Of a stretch of 11,400 nucleotides of DNA, positions 1-7,204 are shown one piece after another. A program made the translations under genes and the position numbers. The DNA is taken from contig VBBE01000043.1 in NCBI GenBank assembly GCA_005884605.1, positions 1 to 11,400 of the forward strand, in the 5' to 3' direction. Numbering within the stretch: position 1 is the first letter of the stretch; the number at the start of each line of letters is the position of its first letter. Source of the stretch: Candidatus Bathyarchaeota archaeon. Lineage in GTDB: Archaea > Thermoproteota > Bathyarchaeia > 40CM-2-53-6. Under the pieces are notes generated by a model. It saw only the letters and a list, made by a program, of their open reading frames with translations, was not told the origin of the DNA and ran no database searches.

Positions 1-26
1 CCTGAAAGTAATTCCATGGCACAATC

Positions 27-36
27 ATTAATTACT
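27..36 (+). promoter_or_regulatory. Possible TATA box of the cupin gene
   Basis: An AT-rich patch (TTAATTA at 28-34) stands out in the otherwise mixed first 68 bases. Its centre is about 38 bases before the cupin ATG. With the usual archaeal spacing of about 25 bases from TATA box to transcription start, the mRNA would have a short leader of roughly 10 bases. A purine-rich GGGGAG lies at 43-48, but it is too far from the ATG for a normal ribosome binding site. The assignment rests on composition and spacing only. The rest of 1-68 shows no gene. Confidence 0.35.
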
Positions 37-68
37 CGGATTAGGGGAGAAAGACGTGACATTCATAC

Positions 69-809
69 ATGCACAGGCACATTAACGATATCAAGCAGGT
101 GGAGGTTTCGAAAGGAGTTTGGGAAAGAACGCTGCTGGGGCCCGACGACACCCCTCACCACAACCTGACGGTCAAACACCAGGTCATCAAGCCCGGGAGC
201 GCAGTCAGCTTCGACGACCAGATGAGCGAGTACCAGCATTACGTAATCAGCGGCTGTGCTCTCTGGGGAGGGATCTACGCCCATTCTGATACCACCATCT
301 TCGTACCCGGCAACAAGGCCGGGCACAAGATTGAACAGGCCGGGGAGACCGACCTCCTTCTCTACACGAGCATATACAAGGCGCCGAAGCCTTTCTTCAG
401 GTGGGCGAAGGCAAGGGCCTTCAACTTCTTCGAGGCCCAGTACACATCGTTCCGTGCCACTACAATCAACCGGCAACTTATCACGGAGGAGCAGCATGCG
501 ATCAGCGGAGCCTACAGGATGCACGGCCTGGACATTCAAATCACTCCGCCGCACAACGAGGTTTCGCCTCACACGAATCCGGAGGAGTCGATGTACTTCC
601 TCAGGGGCCAGGGCGAGGTCCTGTCAGAGGGCGAAAGGGTCAAGGTAAGGCCGGGGTCCTTCGTCCATACGCCCGTCGATGTTCAGCACGGAATCTTCAA
701 CCCGTACGACAGGCTCCCTGTAGAGTACTTCGTGCTCGAATACATCGAACACGACAAGGCCTGGACCGAAAGGGGATATCAGACCCCCAGCCTGACTTGG
801 CAAAAGTGA
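69..809 (+). CDS. Two-domain cupin (bicupin) protein
   Basis: A 246-residue protein with two cupin barrels. The C-terminal one is clear: a first-motif region around residues 162-183 (H162, H168, E172/E173, then YFLRGQGE) and a second motif around 194-211 with the pattern PG..VHTP...QH..FN, giving H207 as a likely metal ligand. Asn170 sits where the second His of the usual HxH often lies. The N-terminal barrel (about residues 35-105) is recognisable from EYQHYVISG and a later VPG..AGH, but its metal site looks degenerate. An in-frame TGA at 57-59 makes the ATG at 69 the first possible start. Bicupins of this size include ureidoglycine aminohydrolase (AllE) and sugar isomerases or dioxygenases. 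The motifs do not decide between them, so only a metal-dependent small-molecule role is inferred. It heads a plus-strand run with a dehydrogenase and an aminotransferase. Confidence 0.85.
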   Translation: MHRHINDIKQVEVSKGVWERTLLGPDDTPHHNLTVKHQVIKPGSAVSFDDQMSEYQHYVISGCALWGGIYAHSDTTIFVPGNKAGHKIEQAGETDLLLYTSIYKAPKPFFRWAKARAFNFFEAQYTSFRATTINRQLITEEQHAISGAYRMHGLDIQITPPHNEVSPHTNPEESMYFLRGQGEVLSEGERVKVRPGSFVHTPVDVQHGIFNPYDRLPVEYFVLEYIEHDKAWTERGYQTPSLTWQK

Positions 810-816
810 CAGATTC

Positions 817-861
817 GCAGTCCTCTGACTGCACCCCTGACCAGCACGCCTTGGGTCTGGT
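817..861 (+). other. Two tandem hairpins between cupin and dehydrogenase
   Basis: The intercistronic gap holds two inverted repeats. GCAGTC (817-822) pairs perfectly with GACTGC (827-832) around a CTCT loop. ACCAG (840-844) pairs with CTGGT (857-861) around a 12-base loop. No T tract follows, so they do not look like a standard terminator. They lie directly between the cupin stop (807-809) and the anomalous start of the dehydrogenase near 869. They could be an mRNA processing or stability element, a structured leader, or chance in GC-rich DNA. Confidence 0.35.
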
Positions 862-868
862 GTAGGAT

Positions 869-1870
869 ACGCGAGTACTGCTGCACTTCGGCGACTCCTC
901 GACCTCCTACGGAGTCACGCCGGAGAGAGCGGCCGATATCCTCAACCAGAAGCTCGACACAAGATGTGAGTTTGTCTCGTCCTCCCCCGATGAGTCGGGG
1001 GCCGGGCTCAGAGGGCTCCTGGCCGACTGCGATGTATTGGTGGGGACGAGCGTCACCCTCGACACCACCATCTGCGGCCTCTTCGAATTCGCTCCCAGAC
1101 TCAAGCTGGTCCAGTGTCTCGGGGCGGGAATCGAGAAGATTCCTCTGGATTCGATCAGGGCGGCGGGGGTCACCCTCGCGGACGCGTCGGGCTCAAATTC
1201 GGTCCCGGTGGCCGAGCATGCCTTCGCGCTGCTACTCGCAGTCGCGAAGCGAGTGGTCGAGAAAGACCGAGAGATGAAGAAGGGGGTTTGGAACCGGACT
1301 CCGGGGGTGGAGGTCCAGGGGCTGACTCACGTGATACTCGGCCTCGGTGCCGTAGGGACGGAACTCGCCCGAAGGTCCTCGGCCTTCGGGATGAAGGTAA
1401 TCGGAATCAGGAAGCACCCAGAGAGGGGCACACCGGTTCAGGGTTGCGAGGTCTACGGAATCGAGGACCTCCATAGTTCGCTCTCCAGAGCCGAATTCCT
1501 CACGGTCGCGCTGCCGCTCACATCCGAGACCCGGGGCCTGATCGGGAAGGGCGAATTCGCTCTAATGAAGAGAACGGCCTCGATAGTTATCGTATCCCGG
1601 GCTGCCGTGGTTGACGAGGAAGCCCTGTACCAGGCCTTGGTCGAACGCCGAATTTCATATGCGGCAATCGACACTTGGTACTCGCTCCCGCCGTCGGCGC
1701 CTTCGAGATACTCCATAGAGAAACTTGACAACGTAATCGCCACCCCCCACATCGGAGGAATCACTACCGAGACCGTCTACCGCGTCTTCTCCATCGTGAG
1801 CCAGAACATCGACAACCTGGCAGCGGGAAGGGACCTCCTGAACGTCGTCGACCTCAACCTAGGATACTGA
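869..1870 (+). CDS. D-2-hydroxyacid dehydrogenase, NAD(P)-dependent; apparent ACG start
   Basis: Member of the D-isomer 2-hydroxyacid dehydrogenase family, which interconverts 2-oxoacids and (R)-2-hydroxyacids. Counting from the proposed ACG start it has 333 residues, a normal length. The dinucleotide fold begins with GLGAVG (158-163). The next strand ends in GIRK rather than an acidic residue, which hints at NADP(H) preference. Catalytic Arg244 lies in VSRAAVVDEEAL and His294 in TPHIGG. The usual catalytic Glu (in DVFxxEP of SerA-type enzymes) aligns with Leu273 in IDTWYSLPP. I dimly recall a subfamily with such a WY.xP loop, so this may be a known variant. Start: the first ATG/GTG/TTG after the in-frame TAG at 863-865 is TTG at 1037, which would delete 56 residues of the catalytic domain. 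Translation from 869 reads as a natural N-terminus (VLLHFGDS). The true start codon is therefore uncertain: ACG 869, or CTG 878 or 881. It follows the cupin by 59 bases. Confidence 0.85.
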   Translation, partial: TRVLLHFGDSSTSYGVTPERAADILNQKLDTRCEFVSSSPDESGAGLRGLLADCDVLVGTSVTLDTTICGLFEFAPRLKLVQCLGAGIEKIPLDSIRAAGVTLADASGSNSVPVAEHAFALLLAVAKRVVEKDREMKKGVWNRTPGVEVQGLTHVILGLGAVGTELARRSSAFGMKVIGIRKHPERGTPVQGCEVYGIEDLHSSLSRAEFLTVALPLTSETRGLIGKGEFALMKRTASIVIVSRAAVVDEEALYQALVERRISYAAIDTWYSLPPSAPSRYSIEKLDNVIATPHIGGITTETVYRVFSIVSQNIDNLAAGRDLLNVVDLNLGY

Positions 1871-1935
1871 GCCAGCCTCCCTCCGAGCAAAGCTTCATAG
1901 GGCCCAAAACGACCGGCGCCAATCGATCTGAGAAA

Positions 1936-3126
1936 GTGCGTTTCGCATCGAGGACGTCTCTGCCGCCCAACCCCATCGTCGGTCTTTCCGACAAGATCGC
2001 ATCACTCCCACTGAAGGACCTGATTCCGTTGCAGCAGGGGGACCTCTCGATGGACACCCCAAGAGAGATAATGGACGCGGCCTCGGATGCCCTCGAAAGG
2101 GGCTACACGAAGTACGCCCCGGCGGCCGGATATCCGGAACTTCGCAACGCTGTGGCCAAGAAGCTCCGCGACTACAATCAGATAGACTTGGACCCTGAAA
2201 CCCAGATCCTAATCACTCAGGGGTCCACCGAGGCCCTCTATCTGGCCGTCAACGCGTTGCTCGACCCGGGGGAGGAGGCGATCATCCCGGCCCCCTACTA
2301 TCCGCCGTATGATAGTCTGATCAAGGCCTCGGGTGCAACCCCGCGCTATGTCGGCGCCACGGAGGATGAGGGCTGGCTTCCTGCTCCAAAGGCCATCGAA
2401 AAGGCGGTCAACAAGAGGACCAGGGCCCTCCTGATCAACACTCCAAACAACCCCACGGGGACGGTCTATCCCAGGAAGTATCTGGAAGATATAGGCCGCA
2501 CGGCAATCGACCACGATCTGCCGATCCTCTCCGACGAGGCGTACGAGGCTCTGGTATTCGACGGGGCCGAGCACGTGAGCCCCATGTCAATTCCCTCCAT
2601 GAGAGACAACGCCATCGGCTTGTTCTCGTTCTCGAAGACCTTCGCCATGACCGGCTGGAGGCTCGGCTACCTCTGTGGCCCAGAGGAATTCATCAAGAGA
2701 GCAGGCACCATCCACAACCTCGTGCTGGCCCACGTCAGTTCTCACATCCAGATCGCCGGCCTGCGGGCCCTCCAAGGGTGGGACAGGTTCTCGGCTCCAA
2801 TCGTCCGCGAACTGGACGAAAGAAGAAGAACCCTTGTGGATGAACTCAACACTCTGGACGGCATGTCGTGCAAACTGCCCCAGGGTACTTTCTACGTCTT
2901 TCCCAACTTCAGGGACGCTGCGCCAGGTCTCACGTCCCAGGAGCTGGCAGATAGATTCCTCCAAGCAGGCGTAGGTTCGTCCCCTGGCACGTTCTTCGGC
3001 TCCGGAGGCGACGGATACCAGCGACTTTCCTACTCCAAGGTCGGCATACCCCAGATCGTCGAGGGCGTGAAGCGGATGAAGCGAGTCATCGCCCAGTATG
3101 CGTCGGCAGGTCCATTGGAGAACTAG
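1936..3126 (+). CDS. Class I/II pyridoxal-phosphate aminotransferase (aspartate/aromatic type)
   Basis: A fold-type I PLP enzyme of 396 residues, the usual length, moving amino groups between amino acids and 2-oxoacids. Visible landmarks in order: the N-terminal substrate loop GDLSMDTP (35-42), YTKYAPAAGYPELR (57-70), QGSTEAL (95-101), NTPNNPTG (168-175) with the cofactor-contacting Asn, D200 and Y203 in SDEAYE, Schiff-base Lys234 in SFSKTFAMTGWRLGY, and the carboxylate-binding Arg363 in YQRLSYSK. This pattern fits the AspC/archaeal aminotransferase subgroup (I-gamma). The exact substrate cannot be read from it. GTG at 1936 is the first start after the upstream gene and gives the standard MRFASR-like beginning. 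The gap to the dehydrogenase is 65 bases. The next gene starts 4 bases after its stop, so the two are probably co-translated. A 2-oxoacid made here could feed the dehydrogenase upstream (inference). Confidence 0.93.
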   Translation: MRFASRTSLPPNPIVGLSDKIASLPLKDLIPLQQGDLSMDTPREIMDAASDALERGYTKYAPAAGYPELRNAVAKKLRDYNQIDLDPETQILITQGSTEALYLAVNALLDPGEEAIIPAPYYPPYDSLIKASGATPRYVGATEDEGWLPAPKAIEKAVNKRTRALLINTPNNPTGTVYPRKYLEDIGRTAIDHDLPILSDEAYEALVFDGAEHVSPMSIPSMRDNAIGLFSFSKTFAMTGWRLGYLCGPEEFIKRAGTIHNLVLAHVSSHIQIAGLRALQGWDRFSAPIVRELDERRRTLVDELNTLDGMSCKLPQGTFYVFPNFRDAAPGLTSQELADRFLQAGVGSSPGTFFGSGGDGYQRLSYSKVGIPQIVEGVKRMKRVIAQYASAGPLEN

Positions 3127-3130
3127 TCTT

Positions 3131-3991
3131 GTGCTGGCAACTGTGAACGGTTGCAGGATCTTCTTTGAGAGAATGGGACTGAAGGGCCTCACGACCATAC
3201 TTACGCTCCACAGCCCGGGAGGCAGCGTAGATTCCCGCTACGTCAAGACCATCTTCCGACCATTCTGCGACGATTACCAGGTCGTGGTCTTCGACCTCCG
3301 CGGGTGCGGCAGGTCTGAGGATGTAGGGTCCCCAAGCTTCGCACAGCTATCGGCAGATGCCGAGATGCTCAGGAAGAAGCTGAGGCTGGGGCAGGTAATA
3401 GTCGCGGGGAGTTCCGGGGCAGGATATCTTGCCCTCGAGTACACTCTGAGATACCCGGCGAGTGTCAGAGGCCTCATCCTGTGGTCGACGGCTCCGGCGC
3501 ATACTAGCCTCGTGACACTGAAGAAGAACGCGAGGGCCGCGGGGCTGGCACTGGACTGGGACCGGTTCGAAAGATACTGGTCGGGCCACTGCAAGAGCAA
3601 CGCCGACCTCAGGAGAGGGATCCTGGATTTCAACAGGCTGAACGCCATCCTGAGTCCCAACTACAGTCCTGGCCGTGATCGCGCGAAGCGGTACTGGCGC
3701 TATCCGACGCACAACTACGTCATGCAGGAGCAGAACGACGACTGGGGAGTCGAATCGAAGCTGAAGGAAATCAGAGTTCCAACTCTGGTCATGCACGGAG
3801 ACCAAGACTGGATAATCCCCCTGGAGGAAGGGAGGAAGCTTGGGGCTGGTATATCGGACTCCGAGATGCATGTCTTCGAGGGGTGCGGCCACTGGCTCCA
3901 CGCCGAAAGGCCCCGGGAATTCGAGTCGATCGTACGACAGTTCTTGGGACGCATTAAAGTTCCGGCGGACCGCGCGTCCGCTGCGCATTAA
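3131..3991 (+). CDS. Alpha/beta hydrolase (proline iminopeptidase/esterase-like)
   Basis: A 286-residue serine hydrolase with the alpha/beta fold. An oxyanion-loop HSPGG (27-31) and FDLRGCGRS (54-62) are typical of the proline iminopeptidase/haloperoxidase-like group. The nucleophile elbow reads GSSGAG (93-98) with Ser95 as nucleophile. Asp226 (HGDQDWIIP) and His254 (GCGHWLHAERP) complete the triad. A helical cap occupies roughly 125-205. Chosen start: GTG at 3131, 4 bases after the aminotransferase stop, giving the family-like N-terminus MLATVNGCRIFFE. An in-frame ATG at 3098 would overlap the previous gene by 29 bases and add 11 unlikely residues. Substrate unknown; amide, ester or peptide hydrolysis all fit. 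Its place between an aminotransferase and a deacylase suggests it acts on an amino-acid derivative. Confidence 0.85.
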   Translation: MLATVNGCRIFFERMGLKGLTTILTLHSPGGSVDSRYVKTIFRPFCDDYQVVVFDLRGCGRSEDVGSPSFAQLSADAEMLRKKLRLGQVIVAGSSGAGYLALEYTLRYPASVRGLILWSTAPAHTSLVTLKKNARAAGLALDWDRFERYWSGHCKSNADLRRGILDFNRLNAILSPNYSPGRDRAKRYWRYPTHNYVMQEQNDDWGVESKLKEIRVPTLVMHGDQDWIIPLEEGRKLGAGISDSEMHVFEGCGHWLHAERPREFESIVRQFLGRIKVPADRASAAH

Positions 3992-3995
3992 TAAG
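3986..3995 (+). promoter_or_regulatory. Probable TATA box for deacylase copy A
   Basis: ATTAATAA (3987-3994) overlaps the stop codon of the hydrolase gene and is centred about 26 bases before the GTG at 4017. That is the spacing expected of a leaderless archaeal promoter. A purine run (GAGGGG, 3999-4004) lies 12 bases before the GTG and could serve read-through transcripts. The sequence is also forced in part by the tandem TAA stops, so confidence is moderate. Confidence 0.4.
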
Positions 3996-4016
3996 AAAGA
4001 GGGGCGGGGGGCTCGC

Positions 4017-5009
4017 GTGTCTCGAACGGTCAAGATTCAAGACCTCGAAGTAAAGGGCGGACAGAAGAAGCGGGGCAATCTCTCGATTTCCGAAAAGCCT
4101 GCGGGTCCGCATCAGATTCCCTTCACCGTCGTGAACGGTGCCGGGGACGGGCCCACCCTGCTGGTGAACGGAGGAATCGACGGGTCGGAGTACAACGGAC
4201 CCGCTGGAACTCTCAGGCTGCAGACAGAGCTTAATCCAACCGAAGTGAATGGGACAGTCATCATCGTACCCGTCGTCAATACTCCGGCCTTCGAAGCCAG
4301 ATGGGTCTACACGAACCCGGTGGACTACAGGGGGCTTTCGGGGGCCTTCGTTCGAGAAATACCCAGGGGAGGATCCGGGCATCCTCTGATCAGCTACCAG
4401 GTGGCAAAGTCGTTCTATGACAACATACTTTCTAAAGCCGAATACAGGCTCGACCTCCACGGCGGAGACATCATCGAGGACCTCCTGATCAGTACGATGT
4501 ACACCAGATTCGGCGAAGACCCAAAGAGGGACGACGCCGCCTTCGCCTTGGCAAGGAATTTCGGCTGGGTCTGGATTAGGGAGGGGCGTCCTAGACCTGG
4601 GGCCAAGCCGCCCTACGAAGGGCAGCCGGTACCGATTACGATGGGGACCGAGGCCGGAGGAAGCGGGAGGTGCCAATCCGACATCGTTGACATGGTGTTC
4701 AAGGGGATTACGAACGTGATGAAGCATCTGAGGATGCTCAGAGGGGAGCCGGACATACCAAAGAAAGCCAAGGTATATCGGCCATACCATATCTACTCTG
4801 AGAGAGGAGGCTTCTTCATCTCGGACGTCAGGGCGGGGGACATGGTCAGGAAGGGACAGGAGATAGGCGTGATCAAGAACCTGTACGGAGATGTGCTCGA
4901 GAGGATAACCGTTCCTCAACCAGGGGTGATTCACATGGTGACATCGCCTGCCGTCTATCAGGGTGATGCCCTATTTGAGATAGGGACTGACATCAGCGAA
5001 GTAGAGTGA
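4017..5009 (+). CDS. AstE/AspA-family deacylase, copy A (M14-like, altered zinc site)
   Basis: A 330-residue protein of the succinylglutamate desuccinylase/aspartoacylase family (COG3608 type, which includes DoeB). The family hydrolyses N-acyl amino acids with a zinc site built from HxxE and a distant His, plus a catalytic Glu. Here the first motif reads GGIDGSE (52-58), so the His is replaced by Asp55 while Glu58 is kept. The second His is kept in LDLHGGD (His148). The catalytic Glu is probably Glu212 in GTEAGGSG. The substrate-binding LNRxFPG motif is missing: its place reads LSGAFVRE (107-114). The C-terminal 80 residues form the usual barrel-sandwich domain (AGDMVRKGQEIGVI). GTG 4017 was chosen because homology with copy B starts shortly after it and the preceding frame overlaps the hydrolase gene. 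It may bind metal through Asp; activity is uncertain. It sits 25 bases after the hydrolase gene. Confidence 0.85.
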   Translation: MSRTVKIQDLEVKGGQKKRGNLSISEKPAGPHQIPFTVVNGAGDGPTLLVNGGIDGSEYNGPAGTLRLQTELNPTEVNGTVIIVPVVNTPAFEARWVYTNPVDYRGLSGAFVREIPRGGSGHPLISYQVAKSFYDNILSKAEYRLDLHGGDIIEDLLISTMYTRFGEDPKRDDAAFALARNFGWVWIREGRPRPGAKPPYEGQPVPITMGTEAGGSGRCQSDIVDMVFKGITNVMKHLRMLRGEPDIPKKAKVYRPYHIYSERGGFFISDVRAGDMVRKGQEIGVIKNLYGDVLERITVPQPGVIHMVTSPAVYQGDALFEIGTDISEVE

Positions 5010-5048
5010 TTTGGACCTCTGCTGACGATTGTCAAGAACCTCGATACC

Positions 5049-5057
5049 ATTAAATAA
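5049..5057 (+). promoter_or_regulatory. TATA box of the solute-binding protein gene
   Basis: ATTAAATAA is the clearest TATA box in the window and sits in a 74-base gap after the deacylase. It is centred about 31 bases before the TTG at 5084, so the mRNA would be leaderless or have only a few leader bases. It implies that the binding protein can be expressed separately from the upstream genes. The rest of 5010-5083 shows nothing else. Confidence 0.6.
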
Positions 5058-5083
5058 CTTACAGCTCGTGCGACGCCTGTCAA

Positions 5084-7081
5084 TTGCGCTCGGCCGCCGT
5101 TAGTCGTACCGCCGCGGTAATAGTCGTAATAGTAGTTCTACTCGCCGCCACGGCAGGCGTTTACGCGGTTTTCCTAACCGGAGGGAATCCAACACAGACG
5201 ACTTCCAGCACGACGGTTGGCAACGCGGTGCCCAATCCTAACGTCTTCATAGAAGAGAATACCATCCAGCCCGGCCCCGGAGGTCTCGACCCAGCTCTTA
5301 CATGGGATTACAGCGATATGTTCTTCCTCAATGTGTACGAGAACCTCGTACACTGGAACGGCCCCGACCCAACAACCTTCGTGCCTTGGCTCGCGTCGAG
5401 CTGGACCATCGCACCTAACGCATCTCAGGTCGTATTCCATTTGAGACAGGGGATAACCTTCCAGGACGGGACTCCGTTCAACGCCACGGCCGTAAAGTTC
5501 TCTTACGACAGGGCGATTCTGATTAACCACGAGGACGGCCCGGAGTTCCTTCTCTCCGCCGACTTCACAATGGCAATCAGGGGCGGACCTGAGTATTCCA
5601 GCGCCAACACTATCCACGTCACTAACACAACGGAGGTTCAGAAGTATCTCGCAGCAGGAGGCGTGAAGGTCCTTGACACCTACACCGTCGTATTCAACTT
5701 CGAACATCCCTACCCAGAGGCCGCCACCCTCGGTACATTCGCTTGGGAGTCAGGCGGGTCTATCGTCTCCCCCAGCTACGTCATAGCGAACTGCCCCGGG
5801 ACGACACTGACTCCCGGAGTGACTCCGGGATTCGAATGTGCGTTCATGCAGAATCACATGATGGGGACAGGTCCGTTCATGTTACAGAGCTACACTCCGA
5901 GCAGCCAGATCGTCTTCGCGCGCTACCCCAACTACTGGGGGACTCCATCTCACACCGGTCCCGCGAAACTTAGCCAGTACATCGTGAAATATGTCCCTAG
6001 CGTATCGACCAGTGAGCTCGATCTGCTGTCCGGCGCGGCTGACGCAATTTCACTCCCCACCTCTAACGCATTCGACCTAATCAACAAGCAGATTTTCGCA
6101 AGCAATGGTACCATTGTCTCAACCCACAATGGGGTCAGGATATGGGCCGCTCCGACAAACACGATAGCAACCATGCTGATGAATCCAAGGATCCATCCCT
6201 TCGACGACGTCAACTTCAGAAAAGCGATGGCCTACGCATTCCCCTACCAGCAGTTTCTGCAGAACGTCACCAACGGCTTCTCGCTGAAGCTGGATGGGTA
6301 TCTCACTCCTAGGATGTTCGGCCACGACGCCAACATCAAGGGCTACAACTACGACCCCACTCTGGCGCAACAGCTGTTTGCGAAGGCAGGCTACACTGGA
6401 AGCGTGACAATCATCATAGAGAGCCACGACGCGACGAACACCGAGGCGGCCATTCTCTTCAAGCAGAGGGTTGAAAGTTTAGACCCACAGATTACCATAA
6501 ACATTCAGTCCGTCGATACTCCTACGTGGCTTACGATGTTCCACAACTTCGAGGTTCCCCTGCGCCTAGGATGCTGTTGGGTGCCTGACATAGCGGACGG
6601 TTCTGAGACCTTGGCGAACTGGGCATCCCCCCAGGGATTCACCGGACTGACCACCGGATTCAACAATGCCACGGTAATCACCTGGCTGAATCAGGCCGCC
6701 GCGTCGCTGAATTCCACATACAGGCTCGAGCTCTACAGCAAGGTGCAGAAGGCAATGCTGGACTGGGCGGGCATAATACCGATGTATTCACCCGACGCCA
6801 TACAGGTGGAGCGGACGTGGGTCCTCCCCTCGAACAGCGCAATCGGTCGTGGTGTCTACAACCCGCAGTACGGTGACGGGAGCGGAGGCGCAGGTGGGGG
6901 ATACCTGGCGTACTATATCCAAAAGGCCAATTCCACCCAGTTTCCAATCGCACTCTCCATCTCGATGCCAGGATTACTGTCGGCTCCGTCACAAATCTCT
7001 GTCATGAACGCCGGGCTCTTCGGCGGGGTCTTCCTAACCCCGATCGCCGTTCGAACTGTCGAGAGGGAAAGTCGCAGATAA
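5084..7081 (+). CDS. Family 5 ABC-type solute-binding protein (peptide/opine/nickel class), membrane-anchored
   Basis: A 665-residue extracytoplasmic binding protein of the OppA/DppA class (SBP family 5). Residues 9-31 form one hydrophobic segment acting as signal and anchor, followed by a Thr/Ser-rich linker (about 36-50) as in many archaeal binding proteins. The mature domain shows family signatures: the LDPALTWDYSD region (68-78), HLRQGITFQDGTPFNATAVKFS (start about 119), ARYPNYWG in the middle, and YNPQYGDG (about 592-599) near the end. No lipobox cysteine is seen. About 50 residues follow the normal family end and are moderately hydrophobic, possibly a weak second membrane contact. TTG 5084 is the only start between the in-frame TAA at 5051 and the hydrophobic segment. 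No permease or ATPase gene lies nearby, so it is an orphan in this window. The ligand is probably a peptide or amino-acid derivative (family knowledge plus context). Confidence 0.92.
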   Translation: MRSAAVSRTAAVIVVIVVLLAATAGVYAVFLTGGNPTQTTSSTTVGNAVPNPNVFIEENTIQPGPGGLDPALTWDYSDMFFLNVYENLVHWNGPDPTTFVPWLASSWTIAPNASQVVFHLRQGITFQDGTPFNATAVKFSYDRAILINHEDGPEFLLSADFTMAIRGGPEYSSANTIHVTNTTEVQKYLAAGGVKVLDTYTVVFNFEHPYPEAATLGTFAWESGGSIVSPSYVIANCPGTTLTPGVTPGFECAFMQNHMMGTGPFMLQSYTPSSQIVFARYPNYWGTPSHTGPAKLSQYIVKYVPSVSTSELDLLSGAADAISLPTSNAFDLINKQIFASNGTIVSTHNGVRIWAAPTNTIATMLMNPRIHPFDDVNFRKAMAYAFPYQQFLQNVTNGFSLKLDGYLTPRMFGHDANIKGYNYDPTLAQQLFAKAGYTGSVTIIIESHDATNTEAAILFKQRVESLDPQITINIQSVDTPTWLTMFHNFEVPLRLGCCWVPDIADGSETLANWASPQGFTGLTTGFNNATVITWLNQAAASLNSTYRLELYSKVQKAMLDWAGIIPMYSPDAIQVERTWVLPSNSAIGRGVYNPQYGDGSGGAGGGYLAYYIQKANSTQFPIALSISMPGLLSAPSQISVMNAGLFGGVFLTPIAVRTVERESRR

Positions 7082-7139
7082 CTTCCCAGCTGCAGAAGTC
7101 GAACTGAGATAGATTTGCCCGATCGCCTAGCCCATTTTT
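7081..7139 (+). terminator. Possible transcription end after the binding protein gene
   Basis: At the stop codon ACTTC (7081-7085) can pair with GAAGT (7095-7099). A T5 tract follows at 7135-7139. Archaeal termination depends mostly on T runs, so this is a plausible end site for the plus-strand transcript in the convergent gap 7082-7204. The hairpin is weak and far from the T run. Confidence 0.3.
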
Positions 7140-7179
7140 CAGGAAACCAAGATACACGTGTTGCTAAAGGGTCCTCCTG

Positions 7180-7196
7180 GGGCCTGAGGCTGGCCC
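7180..7196. other. Small GC hairpin in the convergent gap
   Basis: GGGCC (7180-7184) and GGCCC (7192-7196) form a 5-bp inverted repeat with a 7-base loop, 9 bases beyond the stop of the minus-strand aminotransferase gene. On the minus strand only a short T3 (CCCTTTAG) follows. It may help end the minus-strand transcript. Evidence is weak. Confidence 0.2.
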
Positions 7197-7204
7197 ACGA
7201 ATCC

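Noticed and set aside
69..809. Cupin as ectoine synthase (EctC)
   Set aside because: EctC is a single cupin of about 130 residues; this protein has two cupin domains and 246 residues, and no EctA or EctB is present.
851..880. Read-through of the TAG at 863-865 (for example as pyrrolysine) to join upstream codons to the dehydrogenase
   Set aside because: The codons before the TAG add no recognisable fold, and family alignment starts right after it, so an atypical start codon is simpler.
3098..3130. Earlier ATG start for the alpha/beta hydrolase
   Set aside because: It would add 11 basic and polar residues not typical of the family and overlap the aminotransferase; GTG 3131 gives a standard N-terminus.
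2587..3198. 203-residue minus-strand open frame opposite the class I aminotransferase
   Set aside because: It lies inside an enzyme gene with all its catalytic motifs; no domain or promoter supports a second gene.
3840..4016. Upstream ATG extension of deacylase copy A
   Set aside because: The extension overlaps the hydrolase gene in another frame, has no family similarity, and the paralogue copy B has no counterpart.
3954..4934. Long open frame of 326 residues on the minus strand opposite deacylase copy A
   Set aside because: It mirrors the codons of a clearly homologous plus-strand gene, has no recognisable motifs, and such antisense frames are common in GC-rich coding DNA.
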